DNA of 64,000 nucleotides from the NCBI GenBank assembly GCA_002633025.1, contig NMRB01000840.1, positions 193,162-257,161 on the forward strand, in the 5' to 3' direction. The notes beneath the pieces are model-generated. The model ran no database searches. It was not told the DNA's origin and saw only the letters and a list, made by a program, of their open reading frames with translations. Below are positions 13,301-21,356 of this stretch, one piece after another. The translations under genes and the position numbers were made by a program. Source of the stretch: Notospermus geniculatus (Eukaryota > Nemertea > Pilidiophora > Heteronemertea > Lineidae). Each line of letters opens with the position of its first letter. The first letter of the stretch is position 1.

Positions 13301-16300
13301 GCAGATCATGGGATGCAACTAGATCACTGATTAAGCCCAACGCCAGGATTACCACAGAAATGTATCACTACTTCTATAACAATCTGATCTGAATGGGTTT
13401 TCTGGGCATGTTAGTCCTGCAACTGCCTCATTCAACTTTTCTAGACTGCAGCTTTTAGTGAGAACAAAGACATGTTTTTTATCACCCCAAGTTGGGAAGC
13501 AGTCACCCATCTGATGTCCTACCTCTGGTAGTCTTTCATCAACATCTATGGTCTGCCTGAAGCCTTTATTTACCTGATGCTGATCAAACCTTATCTCTCT
13601 CATGTCAACATCCCCGTGCATCTCAGGAGGCTGGACTGGCTCCGGCGGCTGCTGAGGTTGCCAGCTTTGGTGATTGATCTGCTCCTCGAACTCCTGATGC
13701 TGTTGCTCCAGCATCTGTTTGTGGAGCTCATCGTCCCGTTTGACAACTTCGCTTTTGATTCCTGCGTGACCCATCTGTGGGTCTGGCACAGGCTGCGGCA
13801 TCTGAACTTGATCCAGTATACCGTCATAGAGGGCTCTGCAACATAATTAAGTTTGTTCAGAAAACAAAATTGACTCATGAAGGATTAACTTTCAATACGT
13901 TTTTTCTCCAAGAAGTAACTGTTCCGTTGTATCTTGACTTCATCCACATTTATGCAGGGCTTCAGCAAACAGTCATAGCCAACTTCAGAGCACGTATTTG
14001 TATTTGTATTTCATTTTTCCATCAAGGCCGACGCAATAGCATTATTGGCCCTGGTAAGTACGGAGAAGGCCATTACAAGCTACTCATGTTCCTCACTTGG
14101 ATGGGGTCTTTTACTTGCCGTTGCAAAGACACAAGGTACAAGGCACCACGGTTTACTGTCCCATGCGATGGACTGAAGAGCCGGGAATTAAATCCCATAT
14201 GGCCCGGGCTGGATTCTAACCCGGGACCTGCGGCTTGCTAAGCAGGCGTGATAACCACTAGGCTATCAGGCTCCTCAGAGTACTTCAGAGCACGTCATGG
14301 ACCAGCTGGAAACTGCCATTCCAAGACTGTAAACATTGGGATACAAGAACCGCAGTCACTACCAAATTCAAGTCCTAATGCTTACCCAGCAGGAAGAACA
14401 TTCTTATCAATGGACCCCTTCCTGCCACCACCACCACCATCATCTTCATCATCACTCTCACCATAATCAAAGTCCAGCAACTCCTGCAAAGTTGAAACAA
14501 GCCAAAGTGAGCAATGGTTTGTGGGTATCGACCCCATCTCGTCACACAGAAGAATCAAGAGATTACCACACCCACCAAACTCAGCAAACGTTTACCGGTA
14601 CATTTGACTGATGATCTGAATACCTTTTTGAATGTTGGTGGCGGCTCCAGTTGCTTCACCTCCTCTTCAGTCTTCAGGAGTTGGTTGGTCAGTGTTTGAA
14701 TCTGAGCCAGCAAGGCACTGTCGATAGGAGTCTGGTTTGGTTTCTGGAGGAGTTGTGTCTGCTGTAACAACTGTTGCTGAAGGAGCTGTAACTGCTGAAG
14801 TTGGGCATGCTGGGCTGATAGAGTCGGTGCAGCCGCCTGGAATGAAGAATGAACATGAAAAGCCTTGTTTCATCAACTGAACTCACGAAATTTAGCGTTG
14901 TACTGCAGTCAACTGGATGGAAAATGATAAAAGTCTAGGTGCACAGGGCATCACATAAGCCAAGGCAACACCTACAGCTGACCATGACAAACATTTTCCA
15001 GAGCTGGCTTTTCCGATTCCCGGAATGTTTTTGTATTCTCTGCCTCACCTGCTGCGACTGCTGTATTATCTGTGTAATATTCTTAAGCATCTCAGCCTGA
15101 AGGGCGTGCGTGTTACCCGTGGGAGCATCACCATCTGCCTGTGGTGGCTGTTGTGGCACTGGCTGCGGTGGCGTCTCCACTGGTTTGCTGTTTGTCTCTG
15201 GCTTCATGGCAATCACAATGGCTGGTTTGTTTGGCACCATGGTGTCAACTACCTGACCGATCTCCTTCTCCGCTAAAAATGGAAATGTCAAATGAGGTTC
15301 TCACGATAGAGCTGGAAACTGCCATTCCCAGACTGTAAATAAACACAGGGATACAAGAACCGCAGTGACTACCAAATTCAAGTCCTCCTAATGCTTACCC
15401 AGCAGGAAGAACATTCTTATCAATGGACCCCTTCCTGCCGCCGCCACCACCATCATCTTCATCATCACTCTCACCATAATCAAAGTCCAGCAACTCCTGC
15501 AAAGTTGAAACAAGCCAAAGTGAGCAATGGTTTGTGGGTATCGACCCCATCTCGTCACACAGAAGAATCAAGAGATTACCACGCTCACCAAACTCAGCAG
15601 GCGTTTACATCTGAATGATGATCTGAATACCTTTTTGAATGTCGGTGGCGGCTCCAGTTGCTTCACCTCCTCTTCAGTCTTCAGGAGTTGGTTGGTCAGT
15701 GTTTGAATCTGAGCCAGCAAGGCACTGTCGATGGGAGTCTGGTTTGGTTTCTGGAGGAGTTGTGTCTGCTGTAACAACTGTTGCTGAAGGAGCTGTAACT
15801 GCTGAAGTTGGGCATGCTGGGCTGATAGAGTCGGTGCAGCCGCCTGGAATGAAGAATGAACATGAAAAGCCTTGTTTCATCAACTGAACTCATGAAATTT
15901 AGCGTTGTACTGCAGTCAACTGGATGGAAAATGATAAAAGTCTAGGTGCACAGGGCATCACATAAGCCAAGGCAACACCTTCAGCTGACTGTGACAAACA
16001 TTTTCCAGAGCCGATTCCCGGAATGTTTTTGTATTCAATGCCTCACCTGCTGCGACTGCTGTATTATCTGTGTAATATTCTTAAGCATCTCAGCCTGAAG
16101 GGCGTGCGTGTTACCAGTGGGAGCATCACCATCTGCCTGTGGTAGCTGTTGTGGCACTGGCTGCGGTGGCGTCTCCACTGGTTTGCTGTTTGTCTCTGGC
16201 TTCATGGCAATCACTATGGCTGGTTTGTTTGGCACCATGGTGTCAACTACCTGACCGATCTCCTTCTCCGCTAAAAATGGAAATGTCAAATGAGGTTCTC

Positions 16301-19300
16301 ACGATAGCTAGCATCACTTCTTTTGTTCTTGATCAGGTATGGCTCAACTTATGTCAAAGCCGAAAATTTCAGGCAGTCGAGGGGTCATAAGTGCAACAGA
16401 TCAACTTGTGAGATATCAACCACGGAAGTCTTTCAGCCAAGGACTTTGGTATGGAAACTGATGCTGAATACACCCTGCTACTTGGAACTTACCATTAGCA
16501 ATAAGCTGAGGATTGTTAGGATCTGCAGCCAGATCCATCAGTGGTTGAATCACAGCACTGGGAAATACTGCATTTTTCTGCCACAGGTTGAGAACTCGAA
16601 CAACACGACTCTGGAATACACAGACATGATCTTGAATGAGATCAAGGGACAAGACATGGAATCTGGTGAAGAGAAAATGTTTTGGGCCTTTGGTGATGAG
16701 AAGTCTCAACACTTCCACCATGCGCCTTCTTTCAATTCTAAATTCCCTTTTCTACATTCGATGTCAATTTTTATCTCACAGATGACACTAATTGGTGGTT
16801 TACAGAAAATGACTTGCATTGACTAGCAAATTGTATATCTCTGAACACTCACCCTATCTTCTGGAGGGCATCTGAACAGGTTTTGAAATGTCATGCAGAT
16901 ATTTTTTGTAAATCTTGGTGCAAACACATCCTTGTCCGAACCAAACTGGTGCCGCGATTGCCGAACGATCGAGTCCACAACATAGAGACCAGGAACTTTA
17001 TACTCAGGTCGACACTGAAAAAAACAAGAACATCACGACATATAGATTTGATTTGCAGTTTGAATCTGCCGCAGCAAAGCGGGGCAGAGATTGCCAACAT
17101 CTCACAATGTAAAGAGAAGCAGCGCCATGGATGAACCTGAACACAGTGGCAAAGTCACATTAGTTACCATGTAAAATGTATACCAACCTTTTGAACAAAT
17201 TTCTCGACACTCTGTACCACATGTTTGTAGAACTTGATGGCCTTGATCGCCAGCTTGGTGAGGTTGGCCATCTTTTGCCTTGACACAGGCGGCTTGGTGT
17301 CGTAGAGCGAGGACAGCTAGATGGATTATAAAGTAACAAGTTATTACCGGTAAAGGTAAGGATATTATCATCATCATCATTAGTTTCGACTTTGAATAGC
17401 CCGCCCGATTGATTAAAGGACTGTAAGCAGACCTGCCAACCCCTAAATACCCCTCTCAGTATTTTGCCCCTGAATTTCAGGGTTTTTCAGTATTTTTGAG
17501 GGGTCTCTCAGTAACGCTTTGATCACTAATAGCAAACGTTTTCCAGCACTTTCACTGTACTCCCAATTGCTGTCTGTGAAGTGTAACCAAGCCAATCATC
17601 AATTGCAAAACATCATCAAGATGGCTTTCACAAAGCGCGTTCCATTCATCACAATATTCTTGCTGATAGGTCTGCTGCCTTCTTTTCTTCTCAGTCCCAT
17701 CTGTAGGTTTGTTACATGGCTCTCCCGCCAATTAGACATCTAAAATCATACCGCAAACTCATGAACTGTCAAAAACAGTTGATATGTCCGCCATTGTTCA
17801 GCATGAGAAGCAAGAAGGTAGTCTTGCGCACAGCAGAAGTACATACACGTGGGCATGCTTGCAGGAATGCACAGANTTGATGGTAAAACCAATGTGTTGA
17901 TATGAATGTTTGGTTTGTATGGATGGATTAGAACGCCATTATTTGTGGAGTCAAAGTGAATATGACCGCGAAAACGGTGTTTAATCGACGGGACATCAGA
18001 TCATTCCTATTCATGTACAGGAAAAGGCATGAGTTTCATTCCTTGTCTGTATTATATATATAGGGGGTAGGACCCCCGTAATTAACGGTACAAGTTCCTG
18101 TGGTGTAAGCCACTGCTTTTTATTTGTGCGCGTTTGTTTGTGGGTTGGTGGTGTCGATATCAATATAAGAGAAAAAGAATTTGAATTAATTAGGGGCCTC
18201 GGGCAGGCCGAACAAAGGCGAAAGTAAGCGTAAAGCAAAGCTGTTAGCTAGCTGTTTTTGTGGCCAATTTGTTGTTTCAGCTTCGCATTCAACAACATAA
18301 ATTTGGAAGGGATCCTACATACAAGTACAATGAATGTGAGAGGCATGATACAACCAACCCAGGGACCTGCAGCATTTAGGTCGTAGCATGCATGCCGATG
18401 ATGTACACACTCCGCTGTACATTCTTCTCTGAAAAAAATACCCCAAACCATGTCCGCAGCTTTCGTCAACGGAAGGGCCAAAGAAACTGGGGAAATGGAG
18501 CGCTGCTAGAGCTCAGCTACCTCATTATTGAACGCCCGAACGGCCTCCATCTTTAGTTATTTATCTATGAGATTTCAAGACCGAGATATATCGGGAAATT
18601 CTTGTTCATATTATAAATTTGTGCACAAAGCGGCGTGACGGACAAAATGGCGTCTCTCCGTGTCGAATGGGCAACTGGTGAAACAAATCTTTTGATTGGT
18701 CGTTGCTGATTATTTTATCCAATCACGACAATCTTTACAAACTGCCTACTTATTGGAAGTCACAATAGGCGGCGCTGTGCGCGTTAGATTTCGTTTTCAG
18801 GGCTTCGTGCTCAATTCCTTCCCCAAAATCACCTATTTGGCCCACTTGGATCCCAATTTGAAAGTTGAAAATTGGCATACGAAAAATACCACCAATGAGA
18901 ATACATCTCCGACCATTCCACGTAGGGTCCTACTAAATAGCGTCAGCAACAAATTTTAGCGTCAGCAAGCGTCAGCAACTTAAAAGTTGGCGTCAGCAAG
19001 GTTTTATATGTTCAGGAAGGCTTTTTGGACACTGAAATAGGCCTAGACTTAAGTTTAAGCGATCATCCAGCAGTAAAATAATGATTTAGAAAAGAAATTT
19101 AAACCATTTCTTCAAAATATTTCTGAGCGAAACAGTGGCGCCATTCGGGACTGCAGCGGCAACTGAGGGAACTAGAACTAGTCTGAAGTAAGGTTTCGTC
19201 GGCAATTAAATTTGACCCGAAAAAGCCAAAATAATCCTCAATTTCATTAATTTTCTTCAAAGCAGTGCAGGTTTACACCATTGCAACAATATTCTGAGAC

Positions 19301-20493
19301 ATAGGGCGCCCTGAGGATGTTATAAAACCTTGCTGACGCCAACTTTAATGTTGCTGACGCTTGTTGACGCTAAAATATGTTGCTGACGCTGTTTAGTAGG
19401 ACCGAGTCAGTCATATTTGACTTGTCTTGTCATGCATGTCATGATCATGTCATTGTCATGTATGTATGTTGTCAGTCAGTCTTCATCATTCATGGTCTGT
19501 TGTCACTCTTTTCAGTCATCTGTGGTCGGTCGGTGGTGGCAGTGAATCAGTCATGTCAGCTGTTGTCANGCCGCGATTGCCGAACGATCGAGTCCACAAC
19601 ATAGAGACCAGGAACTTTATACTCAGGTCGACACTGAAAAAAACAAGAACATCACGACATATAGATTTGATTTGCAGTTTGAATCTGCCGCAGCAAAGCG
19701 GGGCAGAGATTGCCAACATCTCACAATGTAAAGAGAAGCAGCGCCATGGATGAACCTGAACACAGTGGCAAAGTCACATTAGTTACCATGTAAAATGTAT
19801 ACCAACCTTTTGAACAAATTTCTCGACACTCTGTACCACATGTTTGTAGAACTTGATGGCCTTGATCGCCAGCTTGGTGAGGTTGGCCATCTTTTGCCTT
19901 GACACAGGCGGCTTGGTGTCGTAGAGCGAGGACAGCTAGATGGATTATAAAGTAACAAGTTATTACCGGTAAAGGTAAGGATATTATCATCATCATCATT
20001 AGTTTCGACTTTGAATAGCCCGCCCGATTGATTAAAGGACTGTAAGCCACTGCTTTTTATTTGTGTGCGTTTGTTTGTGGGGTGGTGGTGTCGATATCAA
20101 TATAAGAAAAAAAGAATTTGAATTAATTAGGGGCCTCGGGCAGGCCGAACAAAGGCGAAAGTAAGCGTAAAGCAAAAAGCTGTTAGCTAGCTGTTTTTGT
20201 GGCCAAATTGTTGTTTCAGCTTCGCATTCAACAACATAAATTTGGAAGGGATCCTACATAAAGTACAATGAATGTGAGAGGCATGATACAACCAACCCAG
20301 GGACCTGCAGCATTTAGGTCTTAGGCCTACCATGCATGCCGATGATGTACACACTCCGCTGTACATTCTTCTCTGAAAAAAATACCCCAAACCATGTCCG
20401 CAGCTTTCGTCAACGGAAGGGCAAAGAAACTGGGGAAATGGAGCGCTGCTAGAGCTCAGCTACCTCATTATTGAACGCCCGAACGGCCTCCAT
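2668..20493 (-). CDS. SCAF8: SCAF4/SCAF8 homologue, CTD-interacting SR-like RNA-binding factor (whole gene)
   Basis: Fifteen exons join in one frame (4086 nt, 1361 codons plus stop): 20464-20493, 17188-17316, 16853-17014, 16493-16610, 16047-16270, 15631-15843, 15399-15496, 13574-13835, 12864-13200, 12435-12535, 12165-12272, 11733-11901, 5270-5374, 4807-5126, 2668-4377. All junctions are GT-AG with matching phases. Order of parts: CTD-interaction domain (residues 1-146), Gln-rich coil (222-292), acidic DDEDD patch (about 305), RS domain (413-524), RRM (525-600), then a Pro/Gly/Met-rich tail to 1361. SCAF4 and SCAF8 bind the phosphorylated polymerase II C-terminal domain in the nucleus and suppress early poly(A) sites; that role is family knowledge. 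Length is close to human SCAF8. Vertebrates have two paralogues, so the symbol stands for the SCAF4/8 ancestor. Several exons appear twice in the window and are listed separately. Confidence 0.93.
4487..4638. mobile_element. hAT-like MITE in SCAF intron 14
   Basis: The 152-bp element begins CAGGGTCTCTGCCAG and ends CTGGCAGAACCACC, flanked by near-perfect 8-bp direct repeats GATACACA (4479-4486) and GATACACT (4639-4646). The 8-bp duplication with CAG-type ends fits the hAT superfamily. Inside, GAGGGTACTA occurs twice. Confidence 0.7.
4807..5126 (-). CDS. SCAF8: SCAF exon 14, Pro/Met-rich
   Basis: 320 bases, phase 1 in and phase 0 out, starting MMMMPGPMGVMPPMMMGGPP and ending MPGMLPPGEQ at a GTAATG donor. 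This is low-complexity proline-rich sequence like the C-terminal half of SCAF4/8, probably disordered. Confidence 0.85.
5270..5374 (-). CDS. SCAF8: SCAF exon 13
   Basis: 105 bases, phase 1 in and phase 1 out, reading KRRRGISVDESQDSLLEDGQ and then PAFVPGQPPFG. The basic RKRRR-like start could act in nuclear import. Acceptor CTCGTTACAG, donor GTTAGT. It is separated from exon 12 by a 4.5-kb intron rich in MITEs. Confidence 0.85.
6003..6273. mobile_element. MITE with TTAA target duplication
   Basis: Ends AGCCCCACTGTATTGAAT and ATTCAATACTGTGGGGCT are inverted repeats. TTAA flanks both sides (5999-6002 and 6274-6277), as in piggyBac or Kolobok elements. About 271 bp, non-coding, with GACGTCA-type motifs inside. 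Confidence 0.75.
6322..6825. mobile_element. Inverted-repeat element related to the CACTCCTCTCGCAGTG family
   Basis: Arms of about 62 bp at 6322-6383 and 6764-6825 match each other (CACTCACTCATAC outer end, AATCGGC inner end). The inner arm resembles the 8-bp-TSD family at 9473, 11309, 25277 and 36213, and the sequence after the right arm ends CACTGCGCAAGGAGTGTA like that family, so this may be one element inserted beside or into another. Confidence 0.65.
7223..7522. mobile_element. MITE with about 73-bp inverted arms
   Basis: The left arm (7223-7300, starting CTTCGATAATC) and the right arm (about 7450-7522, ending GATATCGAAG) are diverged inverted repeats sharing GGGC, CTGCT, ACCACTG and CGCACAT blocks. 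The centre is AT-poor and non-coding. Confidence 0.7.
7793..7910. mobile_element. Short MITE, GGGCCGTATTCTAGAAGC ends
   Basis: GGGGGCCGTATTCTAGAAGC and GGCTTCTAGAATGCGGGCC are inverted. The inside reads CTTTAGCTATTGTCTGCAGG. A relative lies at 47941-48125. Confidence 0.65.
8738..8940. mobile_element. MITE with CTCTAAAAGAGTGCAGCACC ends
   Basis: Left CTCTAAAAGAGTGCAGCACC and right GGTGCTGCGCTCTTTTGGAG are inverted over about 35 bp (also GACGGGACAGCGTC against GACGCTGTTCCGTC). The interior has several GACGTCATGA motifs. Confidence 0.65.
9473..9751. mobile_element. MITE, TACACTCCTCTCGCAGTG family, copy 1
   Basis: About 279 bp with inverted arms of roughly 100 bp, flanked by ATGAAACAA (9464-9472) and ATGTAACAA (9752-9760). 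It sits about 140 bp beyond the donor of a SCAF exon 12 copy. Confidence 0.75.
10131..10240. mobile_element. Near-perfect palindromic MITE in SCAF intron 11
   Basis: GGCCTTTCCGTTTGAGG at the left is mirrored by CCTCAAACGAAAAGGCC at the right. The centre CAATAGAAATTCTATTG closes a hairpin of about 110 bp with almost no loop. Confidence 0.8.
10512..10699. mobile_element. MITE present only in the downstream RRM block
   Basis: Ends AGGCCCGAACCCACTAACGC and AACAGTGGGTTCAGGCCT, flanked by TAA on both sides. The matching place in the other block (near 12350) lacks it. Inside, a 37-bp unit containing GTCGGGCAGTGATAAAACC occurs twice in tandem (about 10608-10681). The 3-bp TAA duplication fits PIF/Harbinger. 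Confidence 0.75.
11309..11589. mobile_element. MITE, TACACTCCTCTCGCAGTG family, copy 2
   Basis: Paralogous position of the element at 9473-9751. ATGAAACAA flanks both ends perfectly (11300-11308 and 11590-11598). Duplication length of 8-9 bp. Confidence 0.8.
11733..12535 (-). CDS. SCAF8: SCAF exons 10-12, RNA-recognition motif (upstream copy)
   Basis: Exon 10 (12435-12535) carries RNP2 as TIWVGHI. Exon 11 (12165-12272) carries RNP1 as RGCAYVVF after MIPP. Exon 12 (11733-11901) starts IAWAQNKGIK and continues VDLGVTYVPWEQIPDD and EGGMFDEETL, the post-RRM block typical of SCAF4/8. Phases are 1-0, 0-0 and 0-1, in frame with exon 9 upstream and exon 13 downstream. Confidence 0.92.
11969..12078. 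mobile_element. Palindromic MITE, second copy
   Basis: Same element as 10131-10240 in the other RRM block, with one base changed at the hairpin centre (CGATAG for CAATAG). Confidence 0.8.
12599..12800. mobile_element. MITE present only in the upstream RRM block
   Basis: CAGTGCTTCA and TGAAGCACTG are perfect 10-bp inverted ends. The 202-bp segment is missing at the matching place in the other block (near 10952). It contains repeated GAGGAGCTC motifs. Confidence 0.7.
12864..13200 (-). CDS. SCAF8: SCAF exon 9, RS domain
   Basis: 337 bases starting HHVPVEEGQGDEDYREY, then a long Arg/Ser/Glu-rich tract with RSRSRERERRRRSRSRE-type repeats, ending KKKGLPPIKEKNLSG at a GTGAGT donor. RS tracts mediate nuclear-speckle localisation and protein-protein contacts in SR-like factors. 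The exon precedes the RRM as in SCAF4 and SCAF8. A 153-base fragment of its 3' part is repeated at 11028-11180. Confidence 0.9.
13574..13835 (-). CDS. SCAF8: SCAF exon 8, Gln/Pro-rich linker
   Basis: 262 bases, entered in phase 2 and left in phase 0 (donor GTAAAT after the codons for RFDQHQ). It reads GALYDGILDQVQMPQPVPDP at the start, then a His/Gln/Glu-rich linker before the RS domain. The open frame runs on past the donor without similarity, so the exon end is placed by the splice site and by frame with exon 9. Confidence 0.85.
13996..14277 (-). mobile_element. tRNA-derived SINE, copy 1
   Basis: On the minus strand it starts with a tRNA-like head: A box near TAGCCTAGTGGTTATCAC and B box GGTTAGAATCC. 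It ends in a tail of ATACAAATACAAA type. The body CATTATTGGCCCTGG is shared with 28468-28746. The tRNA part is degenerate, so this is a retroposon and not a tRNA gene. Confidence 0.8.
14386..15272 (-). pseudogene. SCAF8: SCAF exons 5-7, second copy (redundant or alternative)
   Basis: Exons at 15049-15272, 14624-14836 and 14386-14483 repeat the preceding set with intact splice sites and nearly the same protein. Exon 7 ends in phase 2 whereas exon 5 begins in phase 1, so splicing both sets in series breaks the frame. Only one set can be used per transcript, or the copy is an assembly haplotype. A 6-bp TA-type indel (TACCGGTA at 14593) marks the difference in intron 6-5. Confidence 0.75.
15399..16270 (-). 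CDS. SCAF8: SCAF exons 5-7, upstream copy
   Basis: Exon 5 (16047-16270) starts AEKEIGQVVDTMVPNKPA. Exon 6 (15631-15843) is a Gln/Leu-rich probable coiled coil (LQQLQLLQQQLLQQ). Exon 7 (15399-15496) holds LLDFDYGESDDEDD followed by a Gly run. Phases are 1-0, 0-0 and 0-2. The set fits in frame between exon 4 and exon 8. An almost identical set lies directly downstream at 14386-15272. Confidence 0.85.
16493..16610 (-). CDS. SCAF8: SCAF exon 4, end of CTD-interaction domain
   Basis: 118 bases, phase 0 in and phase 1 out, reading SRVVRVLNLWQKNAVFPSAV and then IQPLMDLAAD. RVLNLWQKN is the last conserved helix of the SCAF4/8 CID. The acceptor is TGTATTCCAG and the donor GTAAGT. This exon is present once in the window. 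Confidence 0.92.
16853..17316 (-). CDS. SCAF8: SCAF exons 2 and 3, CTD-interaction domain core
   Basis: Exon 2 (17188-17316, 43 codons) and exon 3 (16853-17014, 54 codons) are both phase 0 at each end. They carry the family signatures AIKFYKHVVQSVEKF and VPGLYVVDSIVRQSRHQFG, then DVFAPRF and TFQNLFRCP. These are the helices that grip the phosphorylated CTD in CID proteins (SCAF8, Pcf11, Nrd1). Splice sites are TTTTTTTCAG and GTGAGT for exon 3 and a weaker GTTGGT donor for exon 2. Confidence 0.93.
17428..18103. mobile_element. Insert of about 0.68 kb in SCAF intron 1, interrupted by an N
   Basis: TGTAAG occurs at both borders (17422-17427 and 18104-18109). The matching place in the other copy (20041-20046) has one TGTAAG and no insert. 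The ends show no clear long inverted repeat. An assembly N at 17876 means the middle may be incomplete. Confidence 0.5.
18522..18550 (-). pseudogene. Second copy of SCAF start exon, one base shorter
   Basis: Nearly identical to 20464-20493, but the run reading GAACGG on the plus strand in the other copy is GACGG here, so the exon is 29 bases long. The reading frame shifts after codon 4 and would not continue into exon 2. It may be a true null allele, a base-calling error, or part of a redundant haplotype contig; the single Ns at 17876 and 19569 flank this segment. Confidence 0.65.
18925..19403. mobile_element. Foldback element with GCGTCAGCAA repeats in its arms
   Basis: The left arm starts GGTCCTACTAAATAGC and the right arm ends GTTTAGTAGGACC; arms are about 83 bp. 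Each arm holds about four GCGTCAGCAA motifs, with some divergence in the right arm. The other copy of this region (20872-20945) has about 75 unrelated bases instead, so the insertion came with a deletion or the sites are not strictly equivalent. Confidence 0.7.
19570..19935 (-). pseudogene. Second copy of SCAF exon 2 and truncated exon 3
   Basis: 19807-19935 repeats exon 2 with the same protein. 19570-19633 repeats only the first 21 codons of exon 3 and is cut off by a single N at 19569. The order exon 3 fragment, exon 2, exon 1 (20464-20493) suggests a separate contig of the same locus that begins inside exon 3. As an assembled gene this would be a duplicated, broken CTD-interaction domain. 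Confidence 0.8.
20464..20493 (-). CDS. SCAF8: SCAF start exon (intact copy)
   Basis: Thirty bases encode MEAVRAFNNE, followed by a GTAGCT donor. This closely matches the N-terminus of vertebrate SCAF8 and starts the CTD-interaction domain, which fixes the start codon. It leads in phase 0 into exon 2, of which a copy lies at 19807-19935. The upstream side (higher coordinates) holds a GC-rich stretch with an ATGGCG-type element. Confidence 0.88.
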
Positions 20494-21356
20494 CTTTAGT
20501 TATTTATCTATCAGATTTCAAGACCGAGATATATCGGGAAATTCTTGTTCATATTATAAAATTTGTGCACAAAGCGGCGCGACGGACAAAATGGCGTCTC
20601 TCCGTGTCGAATGGGCAACTGGTGAAACAAATGTTTTGATTGGTCGTTGCTGATTATTTTATCCAATCACGACAATCTTTACAAACTGCCTACTTATTGG
20701 AAGCCACAATAGGCGGCGCTGTGCGCGTTAGATTTTTCAGGGCTTCGTGCTCAATTCCTTCCCCAAAATCACCTATTTGGCCCACTTGGATCCCAATTTG
20801 AAAGTTGAAAATTGGCATACGAAAAATACCACCAATGAGAATACATCTCCGACCATTCCACGTACAATCTTTGCATTATTGCAGTGCTGGCAGAAGTCAG
20901 AAAAAGGTCAAGTGCGAGATATCATCAGATCATGCAAATCAATACAAAGTCAGTCATATTTGACTTGTCTTCGATATTGTCATGCATGTCATGTCATTGT
21001 CATGTATGTATGTTGTCAGTCAGTCTTCATCATTCATGGTCTGTTGTCACTCTTTTCAGTCATCTGTGGTCGGTCGGTGGTGGCAGTGAATCAGTCATGT
21101 CAGCTGTTGTCAACTCGGTCACGGCTGAGTTTTAATTGCCTTTTTTTGCATCCATTATCATTGTTGCTGATTTCTGATGAATTCTCACACTTCACCGTAT
21201 TCACCTTTTCCATTTTCAGGTAGGGCCTAGGTGCCAGGCGACATTTCGTAAGTTTGGATGCTAGCTTGATATGAATTCATGACTGGCATCATCAGCCCAG
21301 CCCCAGGAGCTAGCTGCAGATAGGAGAGAAGGTCGTCTTGGGAAGAATACAAAGGG
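20494..21356. promoter_or_regulatory. Head-to-head intergenic region, SCAF and MANEA
   Basis: About 860 bp between the divergent start codons. It has a GC-rich segment near 20570-20620 with a GGACAAAATGGCGTC motif, and a possible untranslated-exon acceptor CCATTTTCAG at 21211-21220 before MANEA. No TATA box is convincing. Divergent spacing under 1 kb suggests a shared CpG-type promoter (inference). Confidence 0.5.

Noticed and set aside
14336-14611. Plus-strand His-rich frame
   Set aside because: It is the antisense of SCAF exon 7 (DDEDDGGGG codons).
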